From positions 1 to 64,000 of the forward strand of contig JADJYT010000016.1 of NCBI GenBank assembly GCA_016719635.1: 64,000 nucleotides of DNA. The letters are read 5' to 3'. Both the position numbers and the translations under genes were made by a program. The DNA is from Sphingobacteriales bacterium. GTDB lineage: Bacteria > Bacteroidota > Bacteroidia > Chitinophagales > JADIYW01. Each line of letters starts with the position of its first letter. The first letter of the stretch is position 1. Below, in pieces: positions 31,964 through 41,360 of the stretch. Below the pieces are notes generated by a model. The model did not search any database and was not told the origin of the DNA. It saw only the letters and a program-made list of their open reading frames with translations.

Positions 31964-33592
31964 ATGCAGTCAATAGAATCCATTGCCCAAAAAATCAATT
32001 TAAATCCCGCACAGCTCATTCCCTATGGAAGATACATGGCCAAGATAGAGCAAGATGGTTTCAGCGACGAAAAGATTAAAGCCTCTAAACTTATCCTGGT
32101 TACTTCCATTACACCGACTAAAGCAGGGAATGGAAAAACCACCACTTCTATCGGATTGGCAGACGGCCTGAACCGTATCGGAAAGAAAGCGGTGCTGGCA
32201 TTGCGTGAACCTTCACTGGGGCCTTGCTTCGGTATGAAGGGCGGCGCCACAGGTGCCGGAAAATCACAGTTGATACCGGCAAACAATATCAATCTTCATT
32301 TTACAGGCGATTTTCATGCGTTGAGTATCGCCAATAATATGCTGGCGGCTTTGGTCGATAATTACAATTTCAAGGTGCAGGGAACGCCACATGAACTGAA
32401 AGAACTGTATTGGAAAAGAGCGATGGATGTAAACGACCGTTCCCTTCGCTATATCATTACCGGACTGCATGGCGGGAAGAACGGACTTCCCGCGGAAACG
32501 GGATTTGATATCACTCCGGCATCCGAACTGATGGCAGTCCTTTGCCTGTCGGAGAATTTTGAAGAATTAAGACAAAAGATAGACTCGATTTTAGTTGGCT
32601 ATACGGCTGACAATATCCCACTTCATCTAAAAGATTTAAAATTCGGAGGCGCCATTACCGCATTATTGAAAGATGCGATAGCGCCCAATTTAGTGCAGAC
32701 ACTGGAAGGCAATCCGGTGATTATTCACGGCGGCCCGTTTGCAAATATCGCTCACGGCTGCAATTCCCTTATCGCCACCAAGACAGCGATGCAATACGGC
32801 GAGTATGTCCTGACGGAAGCCGGATTCGGCAGCGACCTTGGCGCTGAGAAGTTTTTCAATATCAAATGCCGTAAAGCGGGCATCGTACCGGCTTTGAGTG
32901 TACTGGTCGTTACCACTCAGTCGCTGAAATTACACGGCGAGGTGGCCTATGACAAAATAAAGGAACCGAATGCGGAAGGAATACTGAAGGGCATGCGGAA
33001 TACAGAACGTCACATACAGATTCTGCAATCTTTCGGACAGAAGGTATTGGTGGTGCTGAATCAATTTGATTTTGATACGGAGGAAGAATTGGAATTAATC
33101 AAAGATGCCTGCAGAGACAGGCAGGTGGATTTTGCCGTTAACAATGCATTTCAGCTAGGTGGTGCTGGAGCAGAGGATGCTGCTGAAAAGATTATTGCAT
33201 TAACCGATACCGTAACAGGTACGATTGCATTTACATACAATTTAGAGGATACCGTAGAAGAGAAAATCAACAAGATTGTCCGAAGGATATACAACGGGAA
33301 CAACGTTCATTTTGAGAAGAAAGCAAGGAATCAGTTAAAAAGGATCCAGCGGCTTGGATTTGACCGTTTACCTGTCTGCATCGCCAAGACACAATACTCC
33401 TTTTCCGATGATGCCGAGAACAATAACGCTTATGACAATTTTGATATTACGGTAGACGAATTGATTGTCAATGCCGGTGCCGGCTTTATTGTGGCCGTTT
33501 GCGGCGAAATGATGCGGATGCCGGGTCTGCCGGATGAACCGAATGCCCTGCATATTGATGTGATGAATGGTGAAATCATCGGATTGGTATAA
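31964..33592 (+). CDS. fhs: Formate--tetrahydrofolate ligase
   Basis: Makes 10-formyltetrahydrofolate from formate, ATP and tetrahydrofolate. The nucleotide loop region TPTKAGNGKTTTSIG starts at about residue 51, LREPSLGPCFGMKGGATG follows, and the FTGDFHA and HGGPFANIAHGCNS blocks are the folate-binding family signatures. 542 residues, full length for the family (about 550-560). It is convergent with typA and shares the hairpin between. Confidence 0.96.
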   Translation: MQSIESIAQKINLNPAQLIPYGRYMAKIEQDGFSDEKIKASKLILVTSITPTKAGNGKTTTSIGLADGLNRIGKKAVLALREPSLGPCFGMKGGATGAGKSQLIPANNINLHFTGDFHALSIANNMLAALVDNYNFKVQGTPHELKELYWKRAMDVNDRSLRYIITGLHGGKNGLPAETGFDITPASELMAVLCLSENFEELRQKIDSILVGYTADNIPLHLKDLKFGGAITALLKDAIAPNLVQTLEGNPVIIHGGPFANIAHGCNSLIATKTAMQYGEYVLTEAGFGSDLGAEKFFNIKCRKAGIVPALSVLVVTTQSLKLHGEVAYDKIKEPNAEGILKGMRNTERHIQILQSFGQKVLVVLNQFDFDTEEELELIKDACRDRQVDFAVNNAFQLGGAGAEDAAEKIIALTDTVTGTIAFTYNLEDTVEEKINKIVRRIYNGNNVHFEKKARNQLKRIQRLGFDRLPVCIAKTQYSFSDDAENNNAYDNFDITVDELIVNAGAGFIVAVCGEMMRMPGLPDEPNALHIDVMNGEIIGLV

Positions 33593-33602
33593 ACTAAAAA
33601 AG

Positions 33603-33632
33603 GGGAAGCCATCGCAAATGCGATGGCTTCCC
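33603..33632 (-). terminator. Terminator of typA (convergent with fhs)
   Basis: A 13-bp perfect GC-rich stem (33603-33615 with 33620-33632). On the minus strand it is followed by TTTTT, so it ends typA; on the plus strand the T tract is poor. Confidence 0.85.
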
Positions 33633-33652
33633 TAAGTATTATATTTCCAGCA

Positions 33653-35449
33653 TTATTTTCCTTTGCGTTTACGCTCATTTTCATCCAGGTAAATCTTACG
33701 CAGTCGAATGGATTTCGGTGTGACCTCCACATATTCATCGCCCTGAATATATTCCAATGCTTCCTCTAAGGAGAATTTGGTGACCGGAATTAATTTGGCT
33801 TTATCGTCTGTTCCGGATGCACGTACATTCGTCAACTGTTTTTTGATGGTGACGTTTACCACCAAATCATCCTGACGGGAGTTTTCGCCAATAACCATAC
33901 CGGTATAAATCTCATCTCCTGCTTCCACAAAGAAACGGCCTCTGTCCTGTAATTTATCCAGAGAGTAGGCTATCGCTTCACCTGTCTCTTTCGAAATCAT
34001 AGAGCCATTGATACGACCCTGTATTTCTCCCTTATGCCTGTCATATTTTATAAAGCGGTGTGCCATCACAGCCTGTCCGGAGGTGGCCGTAATCATCTCC
34101 GTTCTCAAACCTATCAAACCGCGGGAAGGGATTTCGAAATCCATGATAGAACGATTGCCTTTTAAGACCATATTCTTCATATCCCCTTTACGCTTGGTAA
34201 TCATTTCAATCGCAGTACCTGCTTTCTCTTCCGGCAGATCGATGGTTAATTCTTCAATAGGTTCACATTTATGTCCGTCAATTTCTTTAAAGATTACCTG
34301 AGGCTGGCCTACCTGCAGTTCGTAGCCTTCCCGACGCATGGTTTCTATCAGTACGGACAAGTGCAATACCCCACGGCCAAATACCAGGAATGAATCGGCT
34401 GTCTCCCCCTGCTGTACACGAAGCGCCAGGTTTTTTTCCAGTTCTTTGGTTAAGCGGTCTTTAATGTGGCGGGATGTTACAAACTTTCCTTCCTTTCCGA
34501 AAAAAGGAGAATCATTGATGGTAAACAACATGCTCATCGTTGGCTCGTCGATAGAAATAGCTGCCATTGCTTCCGGATTCTCCGCATCGGCGATGGTATC
34601 CCCGATTTCAAATCCGTCTATACCTACTATTGCGCAGATTTCACCAGCCGGCACTTCATCCACCTTTATTTTAGCCATGCCCTCAAACAGCATCAGGTCC
34701 TTGATGCGTGACTTTACGATTTTGCCGTCTCTCTTGATTAAAGCGACCGGCATATTGGATTTCAGCGTACCACGGAAAACACGGCCAACGGCAATACGGC
34801 CAACAAACGAGGAATAATCCAGGGATGTGATTTGCATCTGTGCGGTCCCTTCCGCAATCTTTGGTGCAGGAATATGCTCGATGATGCAATCCAGCAAATC
34901 AACCACATTTGTCTTAGGTTGTTTATGGTCTGTACTCATCCAGCCATTCTTGGCAGAGCCGTAAATGGTCGGAAAGTCCAATTGTTCTTCGGTTGCATCC
35001 AGCTGAAACATCAGGTCAAATACCTTTTCATGCACTTCATCCGGTGTGCAGTTTTCCTTGTCGACTTTATTAATAACGACGATTGGTTTTAAACCCAACT
35101 GTAATGCTTTCTGCAACACGAAACGCGTTTGGGGCATAGGCCCTTCAAAAGCATCTACCAGCAATAAAACGCCGTCTGACATTTTCAATACACGTTCTAC
35201 CTCCCCGCCAAAATCCGCGTGGCCCGGTGTATCAATAATGTTGATTTTATAGTCTTTATATTTTACTGCGGCATTTTTCGCTGTGATGGTAATGCCACGC
35301 TCGCGCTCTAACTCATTATTATCCATGATTAAAACGCCCGTGTTCTCATGTTCGGAGAATGTTTTACATTCCCACAGGATTTTATCTACCAAAGTAGTCT
35401 TACCGTGGTCAACGTGCGCAATAATGGCAATATTTCTGATTTTTTGCAT
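33653..35449 (-). CDS. typA: Translational GTPase TypA/BipA
   Basis: Ribosome-binding GTPase for stress adaptation and assembly of the large subunit. G1 is AHVDHGKTTL at 11-20, G3 DTPGHADFGGEVERVL, G4 NKVDKE. EF-G-like domains III and V and the TypA-specific C-terminal domain are present. 598 residues is normal. It has a TACCTTTG box 30 bases upstream and a strong terminator downstream, so it is a single-gene unit. Confidence 0.97.
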   Translation of the reverse strand: MQKIRNIAIIAHVDHGKTTLVDKILWECKTFSEHENTGVLIMDNNELERERGITITAKNAAVKYKDYKINIIDTPGHADFGGEVERVLKMSDGVLLLVDAFEGPMPQTRFVLQKALQLGLKPIVVINKVDKENCTPDEVHEKVFDLMFQLDATEEQLDFPTIYGSAKNGWMSTDHKQPKTNVVDLLDCIIEHIPAPKIAEGTAQMQITSLDYSSFVGRIAVGRVFRGTLKSNMPVALIKRDGKIVKSRIKDLMLFEGMAKIKVDEVPAGEICAIVGIDGFEIGDTIADAENPEAMAAISIDEPTMSMLFTINDSPFFGKEGKFVTSRHIKDRLTKELEKNLALRVQQGETADSFLVFGRGVLHLSVLIETMRREGYELQVGQPQVIFKEIDGHKCEPIEELTIDLPEEKAGTAIEMITKRKGDMKNMVLKGNRSIMDFEIPSRGLIGLRTEMITATSGQAVMAHRFIKYDRHKGEIQGRINGSMISKETGEAIAYSLDKLQDRGRFFVEAGDEIYTGMVIGENSRQDDLVVNVTIKKQLTNVRASGTDDKAKLIPVTKFSLEEALEYIQGDEYVEVTPKSIRLRKIYLDENERKRKGK

Positions 35450-35478
35450 AAAAAAATAATTCTTTGAATTTCGAGGTG

Positions 35479-35486
35479 CAAAGGTA
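35479..35486 (-). promoter_or_regulatory. -7 promoter box of typA
   Basis: TACCTTTG on the minus strand, exact TAnnTTTG match, about 30 bases before the typA ATG. Confidence 0.6.
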
Positions 35487-35570
35487 CATGATTATAAACG
35501 CTTTTGCTAATATTACACCTATTGACAATAATTTTTTGACTTTTAATTTCAGAGTTTTAACTTTATAGTA

Positions 35571-36899
35571 ATGTGTGATACCTTTGTTCATATACCGTCC
35601 CAAAAGTCAGGCTCTGTCATTTTTGGGAAAAACAGTGACAGAGAACCCAATGAAGCACAACAAATTGTGCATTATCCGAGAAAAATCAGGGTCAAAGTTA
35701 GCAGGAAGGCCACATTTATTGAGCTCGAGGTTCCGGTTGAATCCTATGAAGTAATCTTAAGCAAACCCTTTCAAATATGGGGTGCGGAAATGGGATGCAA
35801 CGAGTTTGGAGTGACCATAGGAAATGAAGCCGTTTTTACCAAAATGCCCTTTGATAAGAAGCAGGTTGGTTTAACGGGAATGGACTTGCTGCGCCTGAGT
35901 CTGGAAATATCCAAAACAGCCAAAGATGGCGTGGATAATATCATTCATTTTCTGGAAAAATACGGGCAGGATGCGTGCGGCGGTTATATGGACAAGAATT
36001 TCTATTATCACAACAGTTTCATCATTGCAGATAAAAATGAAGGATATGTGCTGGAAACAGCCGGCAGACATTGGATATATGAAAAGGTAACCGGCTATCG
36101 GGCCATTTCCAACGGATTAAGCATAGCAGAGAAATATGATGGCATCAGTAAGGATGCGATAGCATTTGCTCAAAAGAAAGGATGGACAAAAAAGCAGGAG
36201 AACTTCAACTTCAAAAAGGCTTACAGCCAGTGGCTGATGCCTAAACTTGCAGGTTGTGAATACCGAAGAAACAATAGCGAGGATAAAGGAAAATCGTTTT
36301 CAGGTTTTACCGTGGAAAATGCTATCCGTATTCTACGTTCACATGGTGAAAAAGAACAAACATTCACACCGGAACAAGGCAATACAAGAAGTATCTGTAT
36401 GCATGCATCGGGTCTATTCACGCCACATCAGACAGTAGGGTCCATGGTAGCAGAATTGCGCAAAGACAAACCAGCGACGGTGTGGCTCACAGGCACTTCA
36501 GCACCTTGTCTGAGTTTGTTCAAACCCTTTTATTTCGGGAATGATATTTTGGAGGAAGAAAATTTTATTCCTCCTTCTGTAAAAGCTGATAATTCCTATT
36601 GGTGGCAATGGGAGAAACTGCATCGTGCTGTTTTAAAGAATTATGCGAAATCGATTTCATTCCTGCAATTCAAACAACAGGAACTCGAAAAATCATGGAT
36701 AAAACAAGACAAAATCCTTATCCAGGAAAACTGGAATCTGATCAATGCCAGGCTAGTTTCCCTTAAGGCTATAAAAGAAAGCATAGACGTCCGGGATTAT
36801 ATGTTGTCAAAATCAATTGAAGGCAACAAAACTAAAACCGGATTTTTGTATTCTCGATTCTGGAATCGCCTTGACAGGCAGGCAGGAATAACTATATAA
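35571..36899 (+). CDS. Secernin-like C69-family peptidase/amidase
   Basis: N-terminal nucleophile hydrolase of the C69/secernin group. The protein starts MCDTFV; Cys2 becomes the N-terminal nucleophile after Met removal. FGKNSDREPNEAQ at 19-31 and GCNEFGVTIGNEAVF near 84-98 are family blocks. Members cleave dipeptides or acyl amides; the exact substrate is not readable. At 442 residues it matches secernins more than the longer lactobacillal dipeptidases. No signal peptide, so cytoplasmic. It is followed by a 62-base gap to the T9SS-GH31 run. Confidence 0.85.
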   Translation: MCDTFVHIPSQKSGSVIFGKNSDREPNEAQQIVHYPRKIRVKVSRKATFIELEVPVESYEVILSKPFQIWGAEMGCNEFGVTIGNEAVFTKMPFDKKQVGLTGMDLLRLSLEISKTAKDGVDNIIHFLEKYGQDACGGYMDKNFYYHNSFIIADKNEGYVLETAGRHWIYEKVTGYRAISNGLSIAEKYDGISKDAIAFAQKKGWTKKQENFNFKKAYSQWLMPKLAGCEYRRNNSEDKGKSFSGFTVENAIRILRSHGEKEQTFTPEQGNTRSICMHASGLFTPHQTVGSMVAELRKDKPATVWLTGTSAPCLSLFKPFYFGNDILEEENFIPPSVKADNSYWWQWEKLHRAVLKNYAKSISFLQFKQQELEKSWIKQDKILIQENWNLINARLVSLKAIKESIDVRDYMLSKSIEGNKTKTGFLYSRFWNRLDRQAGITI

Positions 36900-36961
36900 A
36901 CTTCAGTATATTATGTATTCGCTGGCATAAACCAAAATCAAATCGTAATTTTAAACATACA

Positions 36962-37735
36962 ATGGGAGAATTAAGAAATATATTATTTACAGCAAGCTAT
37001 TTTCTGTATAATATCATGAGTGCACAGGCCGTCTTTCAGGAAGATTTCAACGCCAGCTATTTCCCAGCGAACTGGACGGTTTCGCCCAGAATAGAGAAAG
37101 CATTGGCATTGGGAAAAGGCAACAGCGGATATATACGCTTCCATCCAAAATATCAGCAGCAATCTATTGAAACACCATTAATCACTGTTCCAGCCGGTAA
37201 TTATGCTCTTCTGTTTGACTGGAACAAAGCCGGTAATTCAAATGAAGACTCTGTTCTAGTTGAAGTTTCTGAAACCAACGGAAGCAGCTGGCAGGCAGTC
37301 TATACAATATTCAACGGCAACAACAGAACATGGCAACCCGACTCTGTGGCATTAAATAACATTGGCGGAAACATAAAATTACGATGGAAATATTTCTCCG
37401 TCGGCATCTTTCCGTCACAATATTTTAATCTGGATAATGTAGTATTGAAAAGTAATACCCCTACTTTCATAAAACAAAACATCAGTGATATAAGCTTTAC
37501 CCTGTTCCCAAATCCGAATAATGGAATTTTCCAAATCAGGCTGAATAACCCGGCGCTAAAAAACGGAACATTACAAATAACAGACGTTAAAGGTTCTGTG
37601 GTATACAAACAACCACTCCCTGCTGTCATCCAATCATTGATTCAGCTGGATAAATCTGGATTTAGCAAAGGCATCTACACCATTCGGCTTCAAACAGCGG
37701 CTGAAGTCATCTCTAAAAACGTCATCATACAATGA
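36962..37735 (+). CDS. Secreted protein with T9SS C-terminal sorting domain
   Basis: The N-terminal hydrophobic stretch ends at SAQA, a probable signal peptide. Residues 25-160 look like a jelly-roll domain of the kind (MAM/cleaved-adhesin-like) found before T9SS tails: EDFNASYFPANWTVS opens it and FNLDNVVL closes it. The last 80 residues are a type A sorting domain: FTLFPNPNNGIFQIRL, then VKGSVVYKQ, and a final KGIYTIRL...VIIQ. It would pass the outer membrane by type IX secretion. Its stop overlaps the GH31 ATG by four bases, so the two may act on the same glycan. Confidence 0.85.
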   Translation: MGELRNILFTASYFLYNIMSAQAVFQEDFNASYFPANWTVSPRIEKALALGKGNSGYIRFHPKYQQQSIETPLITVPAGNYALLFDWNKAGNSNEDSVLVEVSETNGSSWQAVYTIFNGNNRTWQPDSVALNNIGGNIKLRWKYFSVGIFPSQYFNLDNVVLKSNTPTFIKQNISDISFTLFPNPNNGIFQIRLNNPALKNGTLQITDVKGSVVYKQPLPAVIQSLIQLDKSGFSKGIYTIRLQTAAEVISKNVIIQ

Positions 37736-39984
37736 AATTAAGATCACTATTCTTATTGGTTATTGTTATCTTTATACACGATAGCAGCCCCGCCAAGGCT
37801 GTCGGCACCTTTTACTCCTTTACCCTGCAGTATGATGCATCTCTGCTTCCTTCGGCAAACTATGAAATGGAAAACTTTATTGTTCACTGGGATAACAACA
37901 ACGGCAGTTTATACATAATACATAAAAATAATCCCGGAAAGAAACTGTGGCAGAATTTAGCAGGCAAAGGATTTTGCGGAGCTGCACAAGGGAATGCCGT
38001 TATTGAAGAGAAAGCAGGCTCCTTCACGATTCGCGACACAAAAACAAATGTTACCCAAACACAGACCATCCGCTCCATCAACTACCGGAGCAACAACATA
38101 GAGATTACAGGAGAATTTCTTTCCAGTCAGAATACGACCTACCGTTTACTGATAGCTGAAAAATCAGACAAACAGCTGCATATCCAGCTTCAAACAGATG
38201 ATGCATCCTACAACAGGCTTTATCTAACACACGCATGTGAGAATAATGAACAGTTTTTTGGTTTTGGTGAACAGCCTTCGAACTTGAACCACAAAGGCAA
38301 ACGCGTTCCAATTCTGGTTCAGGAACAAGGTATAGGAAGGGGGGATGCTATCTCCGATAACCCAATCATCAACTTCATTGTCAATTTGCCGCTGGGCGTT
38401 TCTGCAGGTGATGAATACACCTCTTACAAGGTTGTACCGCAATATATTTCATCGTTATCACATTCCCTTTATCTGGAAAATTATGAATACAGTGAATTTG
38501 ATTTTACCCGAAACGACCAGGTACAGATAGAATTGTATTCCGACAAGATGGATGCAAATATCATTTATGCAGAGAACCCGTATCAGGCAATAGAAGAATA
38601 CACCAGCTATTGCGGACGTATGCAACCGCTTCCTTCATGGATCAGCAGCGGGGCGGTAATTGGTATGCAGGGCGGTACTGCAAAACTGTATGACGTCTGG
38701 AATACATTGAAAAATGCCGGAACTCCTATTGCCGCATTTTGGGTGCAGGACTGGATAGGACAGCGCACCACGCTGGTGGGTAAACAGTTATGGTGGAACT
38801 GGGAACTGGATAACGACAGATATCCCGGCTGGAACACCTTACACGATACACTTAATACGGAAAATATAGGGCTGCTGGGTTATATCAATCCGTTTCTGGT
38901 GGATGTCACCCGCGAAAAACCAAATTATCGGCGAGACTTGTACAAAGAAGCAACCCAAAATAATTTTTTGGTCTTAAATGACAGAGGACAGCCTTATCAG
39001 GTGCAGAATACCTCCTTTACTTCCGGTGTTTTAGACTTGAGCGACACCGGTTGTGTACACTGGATAAAAGATATCATCAAAGATGAAATGCTCGCACGTG
39101 GCCTGAAAGGTTGGATGGCGGATTTTGCAGAAGCTCTCCCCTTTGAGGCAGAACTGCATAGCGGAGAAAGCACTTACACGTTTCACAACAGGTACCCTGA
39201 GGTATGGGAACGAATAAACAAAGAAGCAATACAAGAAAGTAACCTGAAGGACACGGTGGTGTTTTTTTCCAGGGCAGGCTATACCAAAAGCCCGATGTAT
39301 GCTACCTTGTTCTGGCAGGGTGACCAGCTAGTCAGCTGGGGTAAAAATGACGGACTTAAGTCAGCAGTTACCGGCTTGCTCAGCGGTGGCTTATCCGGCT
39401 TTACACTTAACCACAGTGATATAGGGGGTTATACATCCGTAACCATACCGATATTAAATATTCCCGTACTGGGACGAAGCAAAGAGCTGCTGAGAAGATG
39501 GATGGAAATGGCAGCCTTTACGCCTGTTTACAGAACACATGAAGGTCTTGGCCCTGATAAAAATTACCAGGTGTATCAGGATGAAGAAACAGCGGCACAT
39601 TTTGCGCGCAATGCAAAAATCTATCAGGCATGGTATTTTTACAGAAAACAACTGATGCAGGAAGCCGCGGATAAGGGTTATCCGATTTGCCGTCCATTGT
39701 TTTTAGAATACCCGAACGATATCAATACCTTTAATATATCCAGTCAGTTTATGGTCGGAAGCGAACTGCTGGTAGCACCCGTTCTTGACCAGAACAAGAC
39801 AACTGTCAGTGTCTATTTACCAAACGGAAATTGGGTAAATCTTTGGACAGACCAGATAATAAACAGCTCCGGACAATATTTTACCATTTCAAATGTTGCA
39901 GACAGGGCAGCGGTATTTTACAAGCAGGGATCCTCTACAGGATTGCAGTTCAAACAGAATCTACTCAATGAAGGCATCAACTAG
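37732..39984 (+). CDS. Glycoside hydrolase family 31, sulfoquinovosidase-clade (YihQ-like), exported
   Basis: An alpha-glycosidase of 750 residues with signal peptide (first ~23 residues), an N-terminal beta-sandwich and a barrel. The nucleophile is D464 in GWMADF and the acid/base D531 in WQGDQ; their spacing (67) equals that I recall for E. coli YihQ (D405/D472). Counting from those, the clade's substrate-binding residues are kept: Q313, Q339, W355 and Y567, matching Q262, Q288, W304 and Y508. The position matching sulfonate-contacting R301 is Q352. So the barrel belongs to the sulfoquinovosidase group, but its substrate may not be sulfoquinovose. It is exported, unlike YihQ. It lies second in the four-gene run. 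Confidence 0.88.
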   Translation: MKLRSLFLLVIVIFIHDSSPAKAVGTFYSFTLQYDASLLPSANYEMENFIVHWDNNNGSLYIIHKNNPGKKLWQNLAGKGFCGAAQGNAVIEEKAGSFTIRDTKTNVTQTQTIRSINYRSNNIEITGEFLSSQNTTYRLLIAEKSDKQLHIQLQTDDASYNRLYLTHACENNEQFFGFGEQPSNLNHKGKRVPILVQEQGIGRGDAISDNPIINFIVNLPLGVSAGDEYTSYKVVPQYISSLSHSLYLENYEYSEFDFTRNDQVQIELYSDKMDANIIYAENPYQAIEEYTSYCGRMQPLPSWISSGAVIGMQGGTAKLYDVWNTLKNAGTPIAAFWVQDWIGQRTTLVGKQLWWNWELDNDRYPGWNTLHDTLNTENIGLLGYINPFLVDVTREKPNYRRDLYKEATQNNFLVLNDRGQPYQVQNTSFTSGVLDLSDTGCVHWIKDIIKDEMLARGLKGWMADFAEALPFEAELHSGESTYTFHNRYPEVWERINKEAIQESNLKDTVVFFSRAGYTKSPMYATLFWQGDQLVSWGKNDGLKSAVTGLLSGGLSGFTLNHSDIGGYTSVTIPILNIPVLGRSKELLRRWMEMAAFTPVYRTHEGLGPDKNYQVYQDEETAAHFARNAKIYQAWYFYRKQLMQEAADKGYPICRPLFLEYPNDINTFNISSQFMVGSELLVAPVLDQNKTTVSVYLPNGNWVNLWTDQIINSSGQYFTISNVADRAAVFYKQGSSTGLQFKQNLLNEGIN

Positions 39985-39993
39985 ATAAGAACT

Positions 39994-41346
39994 ATGGAAA
40001 CTATTCAGACAGATGTAGTCATCATCGGTGCGGGCTACGCAGGTATTGCAGCTGCACGGAAATTACAGGAAGCCGGAAAATCCTTTATAGTCATCGAAGC
40101 ACGTGACAGAATAGGCGGAAGAACATTCACACAACAACTGGACTGCGGCGCCACCGTGGATTTAGGTGCACAATGGATAGGCCCTACACAACACCATATC
40201 TGGAAATGGGTACATGAAACGAATACGGAAACGTATGATTGTTACGATTCCGGAAAAAATATCCTGGCCTGGAAAAATAAGGTGTCGACCTATAAAGGCA
40301 CCATTCCAAAAATCGACCCGATTTCATTAATTGACCTTGGAATCGCTCTGGATAAAATCAACAAGCTTTGCAAACAGGTTCCGTTAGAGGCACCCTGGAC
40401 ACATCCGAGAGCGCTGGAATACGACTCCATGACGCTGCATACCTGGATGGAAAAGAACATGTATACGAAGAAAGCAAAGCATCTTTTCAATATCGGCGTT
40501 GAAACGGTTTTTGCAGCGGGTGCGCATGAGATTTCTTTCCTGCATGCCTTATTTTACTGCCACAGCGGCGACAATATGGAAGCGCTGATATCCATTTCCA
40601 ACGGGGCGCAACAAACTCTGTTAAAAGGCGGCACGCAAGGTTTGTTGCAAAAAATAGCGACACCTCTCCAGGATAAAATCTACTTAAATAATCCTGTCTT
40701 AAAGATTAATCAGGATGAAAATGGAATAACTGTTGGATCAGAAAATCTAATCGTTCACGCAAAAAAATGCATTTCCACCATTCCTCCCACTTTATTGAGT
40801 AGTATACGATTCAGTCCGATTTTGCCGCAACGAAAAGCACAGATGATACAGCGTGTGCCCATGGGTGCAGCCATGAAATGTTTCTGTATTTACAAAACAC
40901 CGTTTTGGCGGAAAATGGGATTCTCCGGGCAAATTGTAAGCGATACCTTACCGGTAAGGGTGACCTTTGACTGCACCAACAAGGATAATGACTTTGGCGT
41001 GTTACTGGTTTTTGTGGAAGGCCACAATGCCCGTGATTTCATTGAACAGCCGGAAGCCGTCCGAAGAGAAAGCGTATTGAATCAGCTGGTCGGTTATTTT
41101 GGAGAAGACGCGAGAAACATCCTCGAATACAAAGATAAATGCTGGACCGAAGAAGAATACAGCCGGGGATGCTACGCCGGCAATATGCCGACCGGCGTGC
41201 TGACGCAATTCGGGAAAACACTGCGCGAACCATTTATGCACCTGTATTTTGCAGGCACCGAAACCGCCATGAAATGGAACGGCTATATGGACGGTGCGAT
41301 GGAGAGTGGATTAAGGGCGGCCGGGGAAGTAGTAAATCTTAATTGA
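39994..41346 (+). CDS. FAD-dependent amine oxidase (flavin monoamine oxidase family)
   Basis: Oxidises an amine to imine, giving aldehyde and H2O2. GAGYAGIAAAR begins at residue 12, with the distal EARDRIGGRTF and the C-terminal FAD block LYFAGTETAMKWNGYMDGAMESG. The catalytic-site WTEEEYSRGCYAGNMPTG loop precedes it; the Cys in this loop is the position where MAO-type enzymes may link FAD covalently, but here context does not settle it. No signal peptide. It starts nine bases after the GH31 stop and overlaps or nearly touches the esterase gene, so it seems to be co-expressed with them; the amine substrate is unknown. Confidence 0.88.
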   Translation: METIQTDVVIIGAGYAGIAAARKLQEAGKSFIVIEARDRIGGRTFTQQLDCGATVDLGAQWIGPTQHHIWKWVHETNTETYDCYDSGKNILAWKNKVSTYKGTIPKIDPISLIDLGIALDKINKLCKQVPLEAPWTHPRALEYDSMTLHTWMEKNMYTKKAKHLFNIGVETVFAAGAHEISFLHALFYCHSGDNMEALISISNGAQQTLLKGGTQGLLQKIATPLQDKIYLNNPVLKINQDENGITVGSENLIVHAKKCISTIPPTLLSSIRFSPILPQRKAQMIQRVPMGAAMKCFCIYKTPFWRKMGFSGQIVSDTLPVRVTFDCTNKDNDFGVLLVFVEGHNARDFIEQPEAVRRESVLNQLVGYFGEDARNILEYKDKCWTEEEYSRGCYAGNMPTGVLTQFGKTLREPFMHLYFAGTETAMKWNGYMDGAMESGLRAAGEVVNLN

Positions 41347-41360
41347 GTCGTGTGATAAAA

